Part shown: piece after piece, positions 27,543-35,929 of the stretch
Position numbering within the stretch: the first letter of the stretch is position 1
Layout of the letters: every line of letters begins with the position of its first letter
DNA from: Deltaproteobacteria bacterium RBG_13_61_14
Lineage (GTDB): Bacteria > RBG-13-61-14
NCBI GenBank assembly: GCA_001797815.1
Contig: MGQK01000130.1
Span: 22,213 to 76,055, forward strand
Length of the DNA: 53,843 nucleotides
Direction of reading: 5' to 3'
Translations under genes and position numbers: made by a program
Notes under the pieces: model-generated
What the model saw: the letters and a program-made list of their open reading frames with translations, nothing else
Databases searched by the model: none
Told to the model about the DNA's origin: nothing

Positions 27543-30500
27543 ATGAAAAACAAGACCTTCCTCAATGCCACGGTCGCCGGAGCCGCCGTCCTTTTCCTGG
27601 CCGGCCTGGCTCACGCCCAGTTCGCCGAGGTTCCGTTCTACGCCGGGAACCAAATCAAGCCCAACGTCATGATCATGCTCGATACCTCGGGCAGTATGGA
27701 GTGGGACATCAACGGCTGCACTGAGGGTAGCTACCGTTGCACCTACCTGGGCACCAACCGCATTGAGATCGCCAAATACGTGCTCACCGGCTCCGGCCAG
27801 ATCCCGGTCCAATTCGAGGGCTACAATGTTTACATGGGCGATCCCAACGGCCCTCTCACCGTGCGGGCTTCCCTGACCAACCCTTTCACCCGGATTCTCC
27901 GGATCAATGCTTCCTATCAGCCGGAGGAGAATGGAGAGTATTTTGTCTTCGCCGATTCCGATGACATTGGCTTCGGCGACTTCAGCAACGGCACGATAAT
28001 CAATAACTGCCAGGGGGGCAACTGCCCGTCCAGCGCGAACATGGACAAGGCGCTCACCACCCTGGACCAATACCTCTGGGCTCGGCAGATGTTCGAGCTG
28101 AATCTGATCGCCCGGTCCGACATCACCGACGGCGGGATCAGCAAGCAACGCGACATCTATACCGCCGTGCCTACCGGCGGCTCCCTCACTCCCCGCGACG
28201 CCTTTGTCCAGCATTATTGGGATGTGAACCGCACCGTCCGAGTCTTTCCGGTAATCTATATCGCCGAATGCTATTATTCGTGGTGGCGGTGGCGGGCCTG
28301 CTATCGGCCCGACCCTTCGGGAAACTACTTCGTCTTTTTTGACAGCGACGATTACGACGTCTCTGTCAGCGACCCCGATGCCCGGTTATGGGCGGTGGAC
28401 TTGCTCCTGCGGGATTACCTGGCTTCCAAAGGCACCAGCAGCTATAGATCTTACGGGACCGGAAACGTGTGCGGGGACTCGACCTCAAGTAATTGCCCGG
28501 ACGACGGCCGCAATGAAACCCGCGATCTTTACCAGTGGGTGGCTAACGGCACCGTCGGAGCGACGGTCTTTGTGAACCGGACTCCCACCGAGGATGAGGT
28601 GAGAGCCGCGCTGGTGGGGGGCATCCCCAAGGTTACCTTGACCGATGTGATTAACCCGGACGGCCGCTTCGGCCCGGACTTCACCTTAGACAACACCCCG
28701 GGCAATTCTACCCTCGACTATGCGGTCCGCATGGGCCTGGAAATCCCTCAGCCTTCCAGCACTAATCCCCTGAATTACATTGACTCCGCTTTCACCTACG
28801 TCAATACGGGCGTGACCTATCATTTCTTTGACGGCAAGGATGCGAATGGAGACGGCAAGTTCGACGGTATGACTTACGGCCAGAAATATTACGAGCTGGA
28901 CCCGGGCCTGCTCGACATCTACACCAATATCCGCTGGGGCCTGGCCAAGTTTGACAACGGCGGAAACGTAGGGGGTTCCAACTGCACGGGCAACAACACG
29001 GACTTCCTCAGGTGCGGGGCCAACCTCCTGGTCAGCCTGCCCGATGAATACAGCACCGGGATCAGCGCCGACGCCGCCCGCAATAATGTGCAGGATCAGA
29101 TCATCGCCTTATCCCCGGACGGCTGGACGCCCCTGGCCGATTCGATGCGCAACATGTATGAATACTTCTTTGCCCCCGCCTCCCTGGACGATCTCCTGGA
29201 CATTACGGGCCGCAACGACACCAATCCCACCATGTATGTGGACCACGAATGCGACCTCACGCCGGACGACCACATCGTCCAGGCCGATAAGGCCTACACC
29301 TCCACTACCACCGAAGGGAACCTGGGTTGCCGGCGCAACTTCGTTATCTTTGTCACCGACGGTGAACAGACCATGGGCGACGGTTGCACCGGCTTTGACG
29401 TCTCGAATTGCCCGCTCAGCACCGTGATCCCCCGACAGAAGTATTGGATCGAGCAGCTCAAGCAGGACGGCGACATCTGGCAAGGGGTCAAGGTGTTCCT
29501 GATCGGTTTCGCCCTGCAAGGCAACCCAAACGCCATGGCCCAACTTGAGGGCATGGCCGATGCCTCGAAGATGGATAGCGACGACCCCTATGACTATGCC
29601 TTTTACGCCAACAATGAGGATGAACTGAAGGCCACCTTGGCCACGATCTTCAACATCATCATGTCCGGGGCCTACACCCGGAGCGCACCTGTCCTGAATC
29701 CCAAGGAAACCGCGATCGTCGCCGGCTACTTTGTAGTCAATCCGGACAAGGTGATGTGGGAGGGCCATTTGGAACTGTATGACCTGACCCTGCTTGAGGA
29801 CCCGAACAACCTGGGCGGCCTGATGCCGGTGGCGGACGGAGCTTCGGTGCTCAACCAGACGAATTCGAACGACCGGGATATCTTCACCGCCCAGCCGGTC
29901 TCCGGCTCCAATAATTGGGCTTACCGTGATGGGAGCCTCGTCCGGTGGGACAAGCTGGACTTTGTGACCAGCCAGGCGTCCACCCTCCTCACCCTCCTCA
30001 GACCCGGGAACCAGGACGGCGATACCGCCCTGAACGAGGTGGAGGACGCCCGGGTGCTGATTTCCTTTATCCGGGGGACTGCTGAGGACAGCCCCCAAGT
30101 CACTTTTAAGAATGGCGACGAGCGCACCTGGACCCTGGGCGCCGTCAACCGCTCCATCCCCGTCATCGTGGGGCCGCCCGGAGGGGAGGCAGAGGAGAGC
30201 TTCCTTAAGTATGAATTTTTCCTGGAGAAATATAAAGATCGGCCCAGCCTGACCTACGTGGGCGCCAACGACGGCATGCTCCACGCCTTCTTCTTGGACG
30301 ATCCCGACATCGCCCCCGAGCAGATGGAAGAGGCTTTTGCCTACATCCCCTATGAGGTCTTGCCTACGCTCCGAATCCTCCGCGAGAACCAATGGTATTA
30401 CGTGGATGGAAGCCCGGTGGCGGCCGACGTGTTCCTGCCCCAGCCCCTCTGGATGGCCGACGTGGAATGGGATGATACCACCAAGCGCGCGGCCGCCGGC

Positions 30501-31850
30501 TGTGACGAGGTGGGCGGTGAGCGTTTCTGCTGGCGGACCATGATCGTCTGCGGCCTGGGCCAGGGCGGCCGGGACTACTTTGCCCTTGACGTTAGCGACG
30601 CCGACTCCACCTCGGCTTCCGATACCGGCACCTCGGCGGAGAAGATCCACACCTTCTGGGAGTTCACCGATCGCTATACGGTAGCCGGTGAGACAGACCC
30701 GCGCGACCGTCTCGGTGATACCTGGTCCCGGCCCTTCCTGGCCGAGCTCTGGTTGGGCGACGGCGACAGCACCTGGGTGGCCGCGGTCTTCGGCGGCGGC
30801 CAGTCGGCAGAAGGTGAAGACCCCGACATCGGCAACTACATCTACTTCGTCAACGCGGACGATGCCAGCATCCTCCGCCGCTTCATGGTCCCGGACAAGG
30901 ACGATCCTCATTGGTGGGACAAGGTGGAAGCCGGGCTCTGGAACGACGATCCCTCGAGTGGCGATTACTTCGCCAGTTGGAATAACCTGCCCAGCGATCC
31001 CACCGTGGTGGACGCGCCGCCCCAGGAAGGGCTGAGCGAACTCCTTTACATGGGCGATCTGCAGGGACGGATGTGGAAGGTGAACATGGCCAGCGGGGAT
31101 ACCACGGAGTGGGAACTGGGCCTGCTCTGGGATACCGGCGACCGCGAGGGCGAATACGCCGATGAGGAAGACTTGCCCAAGCCCTGTGATCCCCCCGCGC
31201 CCTGTGATCCCGATTATCCCGATTTTGACGCCCTCCGGCGCCCCATCTTCTATGCCCCGACCGTGATTGAGGCTCCGGAAAGCGGCCTCATCGTCATTTT
31301 CGGCACCGGCCACATCGAGGACAAGGTGATGGCCCGGGACGAGACCATGATCAATTGCATTTTTGCGGTCTGGGATAAGGACCCCGTTATAAAGATTGGT
31401 ACCGAGGACATTACCTCCTACGGAACCCTGTGGAGTGAAACGCAGCGCGAGGAGCATTGTCCAGGATGCATCGGCGACATCACTTACCCCTTCTGCTTCG
31501 AGCCGGGTGAGAAAATCATCACCAAGCCGAAGGTGGACGAGGGGGTGCTCAAATTCCAGACCTTTGTCCCCTTCAGCAACAATCCCTGTGCTAGTAGCTT
31601 CAACCCTTGTAAGCCTGGGGTTGTCCGAAGCTGGTATGTGGACTACCTGACCTTCCTAGGCATTTACAACCTCCCCGGAGAGGGAGGCAGGTATTTCGAA
31701 CTTGAGGATTTTACTACCAGCCGCTTCGCCTCGAGCAATTTAGGCGATCTTTACATGGTTCCCCCGGGTGGCATCGGCCTCGTCCCAACCCCGCCCAGCA
31801 AGGACTCCGACATTCTTTCCTGGGGCGAGGGAATCTCCTTCGACTGGTAG
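27543..31850 (+). CDS. pilY1: type IV pilus tip adhesin PilY1/PilC
   Basis: 1435 residues. A signal peptide (GAAVLFLAGLAHAQ) precedes a von Willebrand A-like domain whose MIDAS motif is MLDTSGSMEWD near residue 46; NFVIFVTDGEQTMGDG lies in its second part. A calcium-loop-like DANGDGKFDG occurs near residue 435. The last 500 residues match the PilC beta-propeller (PSLTYVGANDGMLHAFF, FALDVSDADS, LLYMGDLQGRMWKVN). It is the mechanosensing adhesin and retraction regulator at the pilus tip. GGAAGGAGA precedes the ATG. Larger than Pseudomonas PilY1, with a cysteine-rich insertion in the vWA half. Confidence 0.93.
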   Translation: MKNKTFLNATVAGAAVLFLAGLAHAQFAEVPFYAGNQIKPNVMIMLDTSGSMEWDINGCTEGSYRCTYLGTNRIEIAKYVLTGSGQIPVQFEGYNVYMGDPNGPLTVRASLTNPFTRILRINASYQPEENGEYFVFADSDDIGFGDFSNGTIINNCQGGNCPSSANMDKALTTLDQYLWARQMFELNLIARSDITDGGISKQRDIYTAVPTGGSLTPRDAFVQHYWDVNRTVRVFPVIYIAECYYSWWRWRACYRPDPSGNYFVFFDSDDYDVSVSDPDARLWAVDLLLRDYLASKGTSSYRSYGTGNVCGDSTSSNCPDDGRNETRDLYQWVANGTVGATVFVNRTPTEDEVRAALVGGIPKVTLTDVINPDGRFGPDFTLDNTPGNSTLDYAVRMGLEIPQPSSTNPLNYIDSAFTYVNTGVTYHFFDGKDANGDGKFDGMTYGQKYYELDPGLLDIYTNIRWGLAKFDNGGNVGGSNCTGNNTDFLRCGANLLVSLPDEYSTGISADAARNNVQDQIIALSPDGWTPLADSMRNMYEYFFAPASLDDLLDITGRNDTNPTMYVDHECDLTPDDHIVQADKAYTSTTTEGNLGCRRNFVIFVTDGEQTMGDGCTGFDVSNCPLSTVIPRQKYWIEQLKQDGDIWQGVKVFLIGFALQGNPNAMAQLEGMADASKMDSDDPYDYAFYANNEDELKATLATIFNIIMSGAYTRSAPVLNPKETAIVAGYFVVNPDKVMWEGHLELYDLTLLEDPNNLGGLMPVADGASVLNQTNSNDRDIFTAQPVSGSNNWAYRDGSLVRWDKLDFVTSQASTLLTLLRPGNQDGDTALNEVEDARVLISFIRGTAEDSPQVTFKNGDERTWTLGAVNRSIPVIVGPPGGEAEESFLKYEFFLEKYKDRPSLTYVGANDGMLHAFFLDDPDIAPEQMEEAFAYIPYEVLPTLRILRENQWYYVDGSPVAADVFLPQPLWMADVEWDDTTKRAAAGCDEVGGERFCWRTMIVCGLGQGGRDYFALDVSDADSTSASDTGTSAEKIHTFWEFTDRYTVAGETDPRDRLGDTWSRPFLAELWLGDGDSTWVAAVFGGGQSAEGEDPDIGNYIYFVNADDASILRRFMVPDKDDPHWWDKVEAGLWNDDPSSGDYFASWNNLPSDPTVVDAPPQEGLSELLYMGDLQGRMWKVNMASGDTTEWELGLLWDTGDREGEYADEEDLPKPCDPPAPCDPDYPDFDALRRPIFYAPTVIEAPESGLIVIFGTGHIEDKVMARDETMINCIFAVWDKDPVIKIGTEDITSYGTLWSETQREEHCPGCIGDITYPFCFEPGEKIITKPKVDEGVLKFQTFVPFSNNPCASSFNPCKPGVVRSWYVDYLTFLGIYNLPGEGGRYFELEDFTTSRFASSNLGDLYMVPPGGIGLVPTPPSKDSDILSWGEGISFDW

Positions 31851-31902
31851 GCCCAGGAGGGTTGACCGTCACCAGCTAACGCTGACCCGTTGATCCGAAA
31901 CC

Positions 31903-31932
31903 GGCGGGGTCGAAAGCGACCCCGCCTTTTTT
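31903..31932 (+). terminator. rho-independent terminator of the pil operon
   Basis: Perfect 10-bp stem GGCGGGGTCG / CGACCCCGCC with AAAG loop (31903-31926) followed by six T, 52 bp after the pilY1 stop. Confidence 0.93.
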
Positions 31933-31990
31933 ATGCCCTTCTTACCGCCTACCTGGAATGCCTCAACAACTTAGCATACGGTCCCCTTGA

Positions 31991-32058
31991 ATCGGGCAGG
32001 TATCCAAACCTGCCCTACGTTAACGAATTGGTCGGGCACGATTGGATTCGTGCCCGAC
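31991..32058. repeat. REP doublet, divergent GTAGGGGC family
   Basis: Two palindromes: stem GGGCAGGT / ACCTGCCC (31994-32015, ending CCCTAC) and the 28-nt GTCGGGCACGA / TCGTGCCCGAC (32031-32058) with loop TTGGAT. They lie between the convergent pilY1 and GH31 genes. Confidence 0.75.
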
Positions 32059-32094
32059 GATCTGTAGGCCAATCTTTTGAGTCCTTACACCTAC

Positions 32095-32151
32095 CGCCAA
32101 CCTCCAACCGCCAACTGTCATCGTCAACTGTCAACCGCCAACCGCCAACCT
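32095..32151. repeat. 7-bp-period repeats (CGCCAAC type)
   Basis: About eight tandem heptamers of the form CGCCAAC, CTCCAAC or TGTCAAC end 6 bp before the GH31 stop codon. Confidence 0.8.
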
Positions 32152-32156
32152 TTAGC

Positions 32157-34622
32157 TCACTTATACGCGATCGTAAGAATCTCCGCCTGCCCCCGGTCCG
32201 GCATTTGCACGATCAAGACCCGGCGCGAGGCGTCATAGACCCATTCCAGGCCCGGCCCCCCGGCCGCCGGTGTCACCGCCGCCACCGCGGCCAGGCCGTA
32301 AAACTCCAGGCGGAAAGAGCGGGCGGCCGGAGTGTAAGCGCCCAGCGGGGCCGCGATCTGGAAGACCAGCGCGTCCGCGGCCGGCCGGACCGTGGCGGTG
32401 GTCCGCCGCCACTGGCCTTGCTCGTAGGCAAAGCTCTTCTGGTCATCTTCATACCAGGTGAAAGAGGACTCGCCCGCCCCGGGGTAGATCCTCAGGCTCA
32501 GCGGGTCCCAGGGCTTGGCGCCGGTGTGCGGCATGACCGGCGCCAGGGGGATGATCGCGCCTTCCCGGACCCAGAGCGGCAGGGTGTCGAGCGCGGTCGC
32601 CACCTCGATCCACCCGGGCCCGGGATAAACCTTGCCCTCTTTCCAGGAAACCCAGCGGCCCTCGGGCAGATAAACCCGCCGGCTCCTGGCTCCCTTTTCC
32701 ACCACCGGCGCAAACAGCAGGTCCGGGCCGATCAGGAACTGGTCGGAGATGGCGTAGGTGGTTTCATCCCGGGGGAACTCGAGCAGGAGCGGCCGCATCA
32801 CCGGCAGCCCGGTCCGGCTGGATTCCTCAAACAGGGCATAAATATAGGGCAAAAGCTGGTAGCGCAGCCGGATCACCTCCTTGGCGATCGCCTCCACCTC
32901 CGGCCCGAAACTCCACGGCTCCTGGTCCCCGGACAGGATCATGGTGTGGGTGCGGGCGAACGGATAAAAAGCGCCTTGCTGGATCCAGCGGGCATACAGC
33001 TCCGGGCTGGGCGAGCCGACAAAGCCGCCGATGTCGGCGCCCACGAAGGTCAGTCCCGAGAGTCCCAGGTTGAGGAGCATGGTCAGGCTGAGCGGCAACT
33101 GGTTCCAGTTGGAATAGTTGTCCCCGGTCCAGACGCAGGCATAGCGCTGGATTCCGGGGAACCCGGCCCGGCTGATGACAAAAGGACGCTCCTCCGGCTT
33201 GAGCCGGCGCAAACCCTCGTAGGTGCCCTGGCTTTCCAGGAGCCCGTAAACATTATGCACTTCGGCATGAGGAACCGGCGCATCCGCCGGGCCGTGGACC
33301 ATGTCCATCTCCCGGATCGGGCTCAGGCTGAGCATCAGGCCCCCCGCCCGCACGTCGTGTTTCCAGCCCGAGGGCTCGTTCATGTCGTTCCAAATCCCCG
33401 CCACTCCCGGGTCCAGAAGGACGCGGTGGAGGTCGCCCCACCAGGCCCGCACCTCCGGCCGAAGAAAATCCGGGTAAGAGCAGTCCCCCGGCCACACCCG
33501 CGCCCGGTAATCCGACCCGTCCAGCCGGCGGCAAAAATAGCCCTTGGCCACGCCTTGGTCATAGACAAAGTAGCCGGGCTGAACTTTCACCCCCGGATCA
33601 ATGATGGTGACGACCTTGAAGCCTTTCTGGCCCAGGTCCGCGAGCAAGCCCGCCGGGTCCGGGAAGCGCCGGCGGTTCCAGGTGAAGACCTTGTAGCGGT
33701 CCAGGTAATGGATGTCCAGGAAGAGCACGTCGCCGGGGATGCCCCGGCTGCGAAACCCGGAGGCGATCTCCCGCACCCGCTTCTCGTTCTCATAGCTCCA
33801 GCGGCTCTGCTGGTAGCCCAGCGCCCACAGGGGCGGCAGCGGCATCCGGCCCACCAAATTGGTGTAGCGCCGGATCACGTCTTTCGGCTCCGGCCCATAG
33901 ATAAAGTAGTAGCGAAGCGGCCCGCCCGCGGCCCGGAAAGTGTAAGTGGAGGAGTCGGACCGGCCCATGTCGAAATAGGAGTGAAAGCTGTTGTCGAAGA
34001 AAATGCCGTAGGCCCGGCCTCGGTTCAGCGCCAGAAAGAACGGGTGCGACTGGTAAAGCGGATCCAAATCCCCGGAATAGGGCTGGTCCCGGTTCCACAT
34101 CTCCATGGCCAGGCCCCGCTTGTCCAGCGGGCCGGTCTTCTCGCCGAACCCGTAATAGTGCTCGGTCTCCGGCATCTGCTTCGTGACCAGGACCTCCTCG
34201 CCCCTAAAGCCCAAGCCGCCGGGCTCCGCGTCTCGATGAAGGGGCCGGCCGTCCCCATCCAGGAAGACCAACTGGAGGGGATCGCGGTTGATCTGGATCA
34301 AGATCCCGTCGCCTTTCAGGCGCAGCCCTTGCCCGGATTCGTCCACCTCCAGTCCGGAAGCCGCGGGCGCGAGGTCAGCCAGCGCGTAAGACCGGACCGG
34401 CGCCAGGTTGCCGGAGCGGTCCGCCAGCACCCGGACCACTCCCGGTCCGACCTGGGCGAGTTCTACGGCGCCGGTTTCACAGCGGAGGATCACTCCGCCG
34501 GAGCCGGGCTCTATCGTTAACACCCGGCCCGGCCGCTCGATCTTCTCCTGGGCCGCGGCCGCAAAGGCGGTCAGCCAAACCACCAGCACAACCCTCAAGA
34601 ATCCTTTCGCCTCGCGGAACAT
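32157..34622 (-). CDS. glycoside hydrolase family 31 (alpha-glucosidase/xylosidase type), secreted
   Basis: 821 residues. A signal peptide (VVLVVWLTAFAAAAQ) precedes an N-terminal beta-sandwich and the GH31 barrel. The nucleophile lies in GIWNDMNEPSG and the acid/base aspartate in FVGADIGGF; PLPPLWALGYQQSRWSYENE is the conserved substrate-region strand. YGFGEKTGPLDKRG is a GH31 N-domain hallmark. It cleaves alpha-glycosidic bonds outside the cytoplasm; glucose or xylose specificity cannot be settled. The ATG at 34622 is chosen because GGGAGGT lies upstream; a longer frame adds an unlikely leader. Confidence 0.93.
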   Translation of the reverse strand: MFREAKGFLRVVLVVWLTAFAAAAQEKIERPGRVLTIEPGSGGVILRCETGAVELAQVGPGVVRVLADRSGNLAPVRSYALADLAPAASGLEVDESGQGLRLKGDGILIQINRDPLQLVFLDGDGRPLHRDAEPGGLGFRGEEVLVTKQMPETEHYYGFGEKTGPLDKRGLAMEMWNRDQPYSGDLDPLYQSHPFFLALNRGRAYGIFFDNSFHSYFDMGRSDSSTYTFRAAGGPLRYYFIYGPEPKDVIRRYTNLVGRMPLPPLWALGYQQSRWSYENEKRVREIASGFRSRGIPGDVLFLDIHYLDRYKVFTWNRRRFPDPAGLLADLGQKGFKVVTIIDPGVKVQPGYFVYDQGVAKGYFCRRLDGSDYRARVWPGDCSYPDFLRPEVRAWWGDLHRVLLDPGVAGIWNDMNEPSGWKHDVRAGGLMLSLSPIREMDMVHGPADAPVPHAEVHNVYGLLESQGTYEGLRRLKPEERPFVISRAGFPGIQRYACVWTGDNYSNWNQLPLSLTMLLNLGLSGLTFVGADIGGFVGSPSPELYARWIQQGAFYPFARTHTMILSGDQEPWSFGPEVEAIAKEVIRLRYQLLPYIYALFEESSRTGLPVMRPLLLEFPRDETTYAISDQFLIGPDLLFAPVVEKGARSRRVYLPEGRWVSWKEGKVYPGPGWIEVATALDTLPLWVREGAIIPLAPVMPHTGAKPWDPLSLRIYPGAGESSFTWYEDDQKSFAYEQGQWRRTTATVRPAADALVFQIAAPLGAYTPAARSFRLEFYGLAAVAAVTPAAGGPGLEWVYDASRRVLIVQMPDRGQAEILTIAYK

Positions 34623-34754
34623 CTTGACCTCCCACTCTCGATTTGGCACAAGATTAAACAAGCCCCCGCGCTTTGTCAAACCGGGTTTCCAGTTTCGTGG
34701 TTAAGCCCGTTCGGCGGCTACTTGAAAAGAAAATCCTTTCTATGGTAAAAATGA

Positions 34755-34905
34755 GAATGAAAGAGACGGCGGTGAAGCCGAGTCCCGAGGGTTGAGCTTC
34801 CGGCCGCTAAAGGCGGCGCCTAGACTTGACGGCGCGGGCCGCCGCCACGGAGAAGCCGATTCCGCCAAAGCGGGAACACATCCAGAGTCCAGGAGTCTTT
34901 CATTC
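34755..34905 (+). promoter_or_regulatory. structured 5' leader of the LpxL-like gene
   Basis: GAATGAAAGA (34755-34764) is the exact complement of TCTTTCATTC (34896-34905), closing a GC-rich domain with several small hairpins (for example CCGC-TAAAG-GCGG and TTCCGC-CAAA-GCGG). The AGGAG ribosome site (34891-34895) abuts the closing stem and the ATG is 2 bp past it. A weak promoter (TTGAAA near 34722, TAAAAA 18 bp later) would start the RNA at this domain. A cis-regulatory RNA is possible; no known family is recognised. Confidence 0.4.
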
Positions 34906-34907
34906 CC

Positions 34908-35885
34908 ATGCAACTTTTCAATTACCTCGTTTATGCCCTGGTCCAGGCGTTCCTGGCCTCGAGCCGGGTTATCCCCATGCGCTTCACCTTCTGGTGGGTC
35001 CGGGGCCTGTCCCGCCTGGCTTTTCGCCTGGCCAAAGGCCGGCGGGCGCTGACGCTTTACAACCTGGAATTGGCGCTGGGCCGGGAAACGACTCCGGAGG
35101 AGCGGGAGCGGATCGGCCGGCTCTCGTTCGAGAACATGTTTTTAAGCATCGGCGAACTCCTGCACTACAAGGAGATCCACTTCCGTAACCTCTCCGAGCA
35201 TTTCACCTTTGAAGGCGCCGAGATCCTGGAGCGGTTCCTGGCCCGGAAACAGGGCGTGTTCCTGATCGGCGGCCACCTGGGCGGCTGGGCTACCTTGTCG
35301 CTGATCTTCCGGTTCCCCCGCCTGCCCGCGGTCTACCTGGTGGCCAAAGGCCTGGGCAACTCTCGCCTGCAAGGGCTGCTGGACTATATAGCCGCGCCGT
35401 TCAACGTCCATATCCTCAGCGGCAAGGGCCTGGGCAAGCTGATCGAGGAGCGGGTGGCCCAAGGCGAGATCTTTCAATTCTGGATGGACCAGGAAGCCCG
35501 GCGCGACCAGGGCACCTTTGTCCAGTTCTTCGGCCAGGACGCCTCCACCTTCGCGGTGCCCGGCTATCTCGCCTGGAAGAACTCGGTCCCCCTGGTCCCT
35601 TACTGGATCATCCGCCGCAAGCCCGGCTATTTCCACGTCATCTTCCGGGAACCCCTCCTTTACCAACTCACCGACGACAAGGACGAGAACAACCGCCGGG
35701 TGGCCCAGGCGATTGCCTCCGAGGTGGAGCGCGCCATCCGGGAGCACCCGGAGCAATGGCTGTGGGCCCACAACCGCTGGCGCCGCCGGCCGGACGGGAC
35801 CCGGGTGGAACTCTTCATCAGGAAAAAGAAGCGCTCCCGCGGCCAGGGGCCTGCCGCGGCCGGCGAAAGCGATACCGGCCGTTAA
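34908..35885 (+). CDS. LpxL/HtrB-family lipid A acyltransferase homologue
   Basis: 325 residues. Family features are the N-terminal FNYLVYALVQAFLASSRVIP helix, RIGRLSFENMFLSIGELL, and the C-terminal VQFFGQDASTFAVPGYLAWK and HPEQWLWAHNRWRRRP. LpxL enzymes add secondary acyl chains to lipid A at the inner membrane and use an H-x4-D/E dyad. Here the motif reads GGHLGGWATL, with His123 but Ala128 where the acid should be, so activity is uncertain. It is 44 bp from the next gene, a surface-glycan-type glycosyltransferase. Confidence 0.88.
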   Translation: MQLFNYLVYALVQAFLASSRVIPMRFTFWWVRGLSRLAFRLAKGRRALTLYNLELALGRETTPEERERIGRLSFENMFLSIGELLHYKEIHFRNLSEHFTFEGAEILERFLARKQGVFLIGGHLGGWATLSLIFRFPRLPAVYLVAKGLGNSRLQGLLDYIAAPFNVHILSGKGLGKLIEERVAQGEIFQFWMDQEARRDQGTFVQFFGQDASTFAVPGYLAWKNSVPLVPYWIIRRKPGYFHVIFREPLLYQLTDDKDENNRRVAQAIASEVERAIREHPEQWLWAHNRWRRRPDGTRVELFIRKKKRSRGQGPAAAGESDTGR

Positions 35886-35929
35886 GGCCCCAGCGGGACG
35901 ATCGTGCCCCTTGTTCTGCACGCTAGCCG

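Noticed and set aside
29109-31457. 782-codon minus-strand frame opposite pilY1
   Set aside because: Antisense shadow of a clear PilY1 gene; low-complexity Val/Gly/His content and no start context.
31890-34520. 876-codon plus-strand frame opposite the GH31 gene
   Set aside because: Its start runs through the pil terminator, REPs and heptamers; the GH31 gene on the minus strand has all catalytic motifs.
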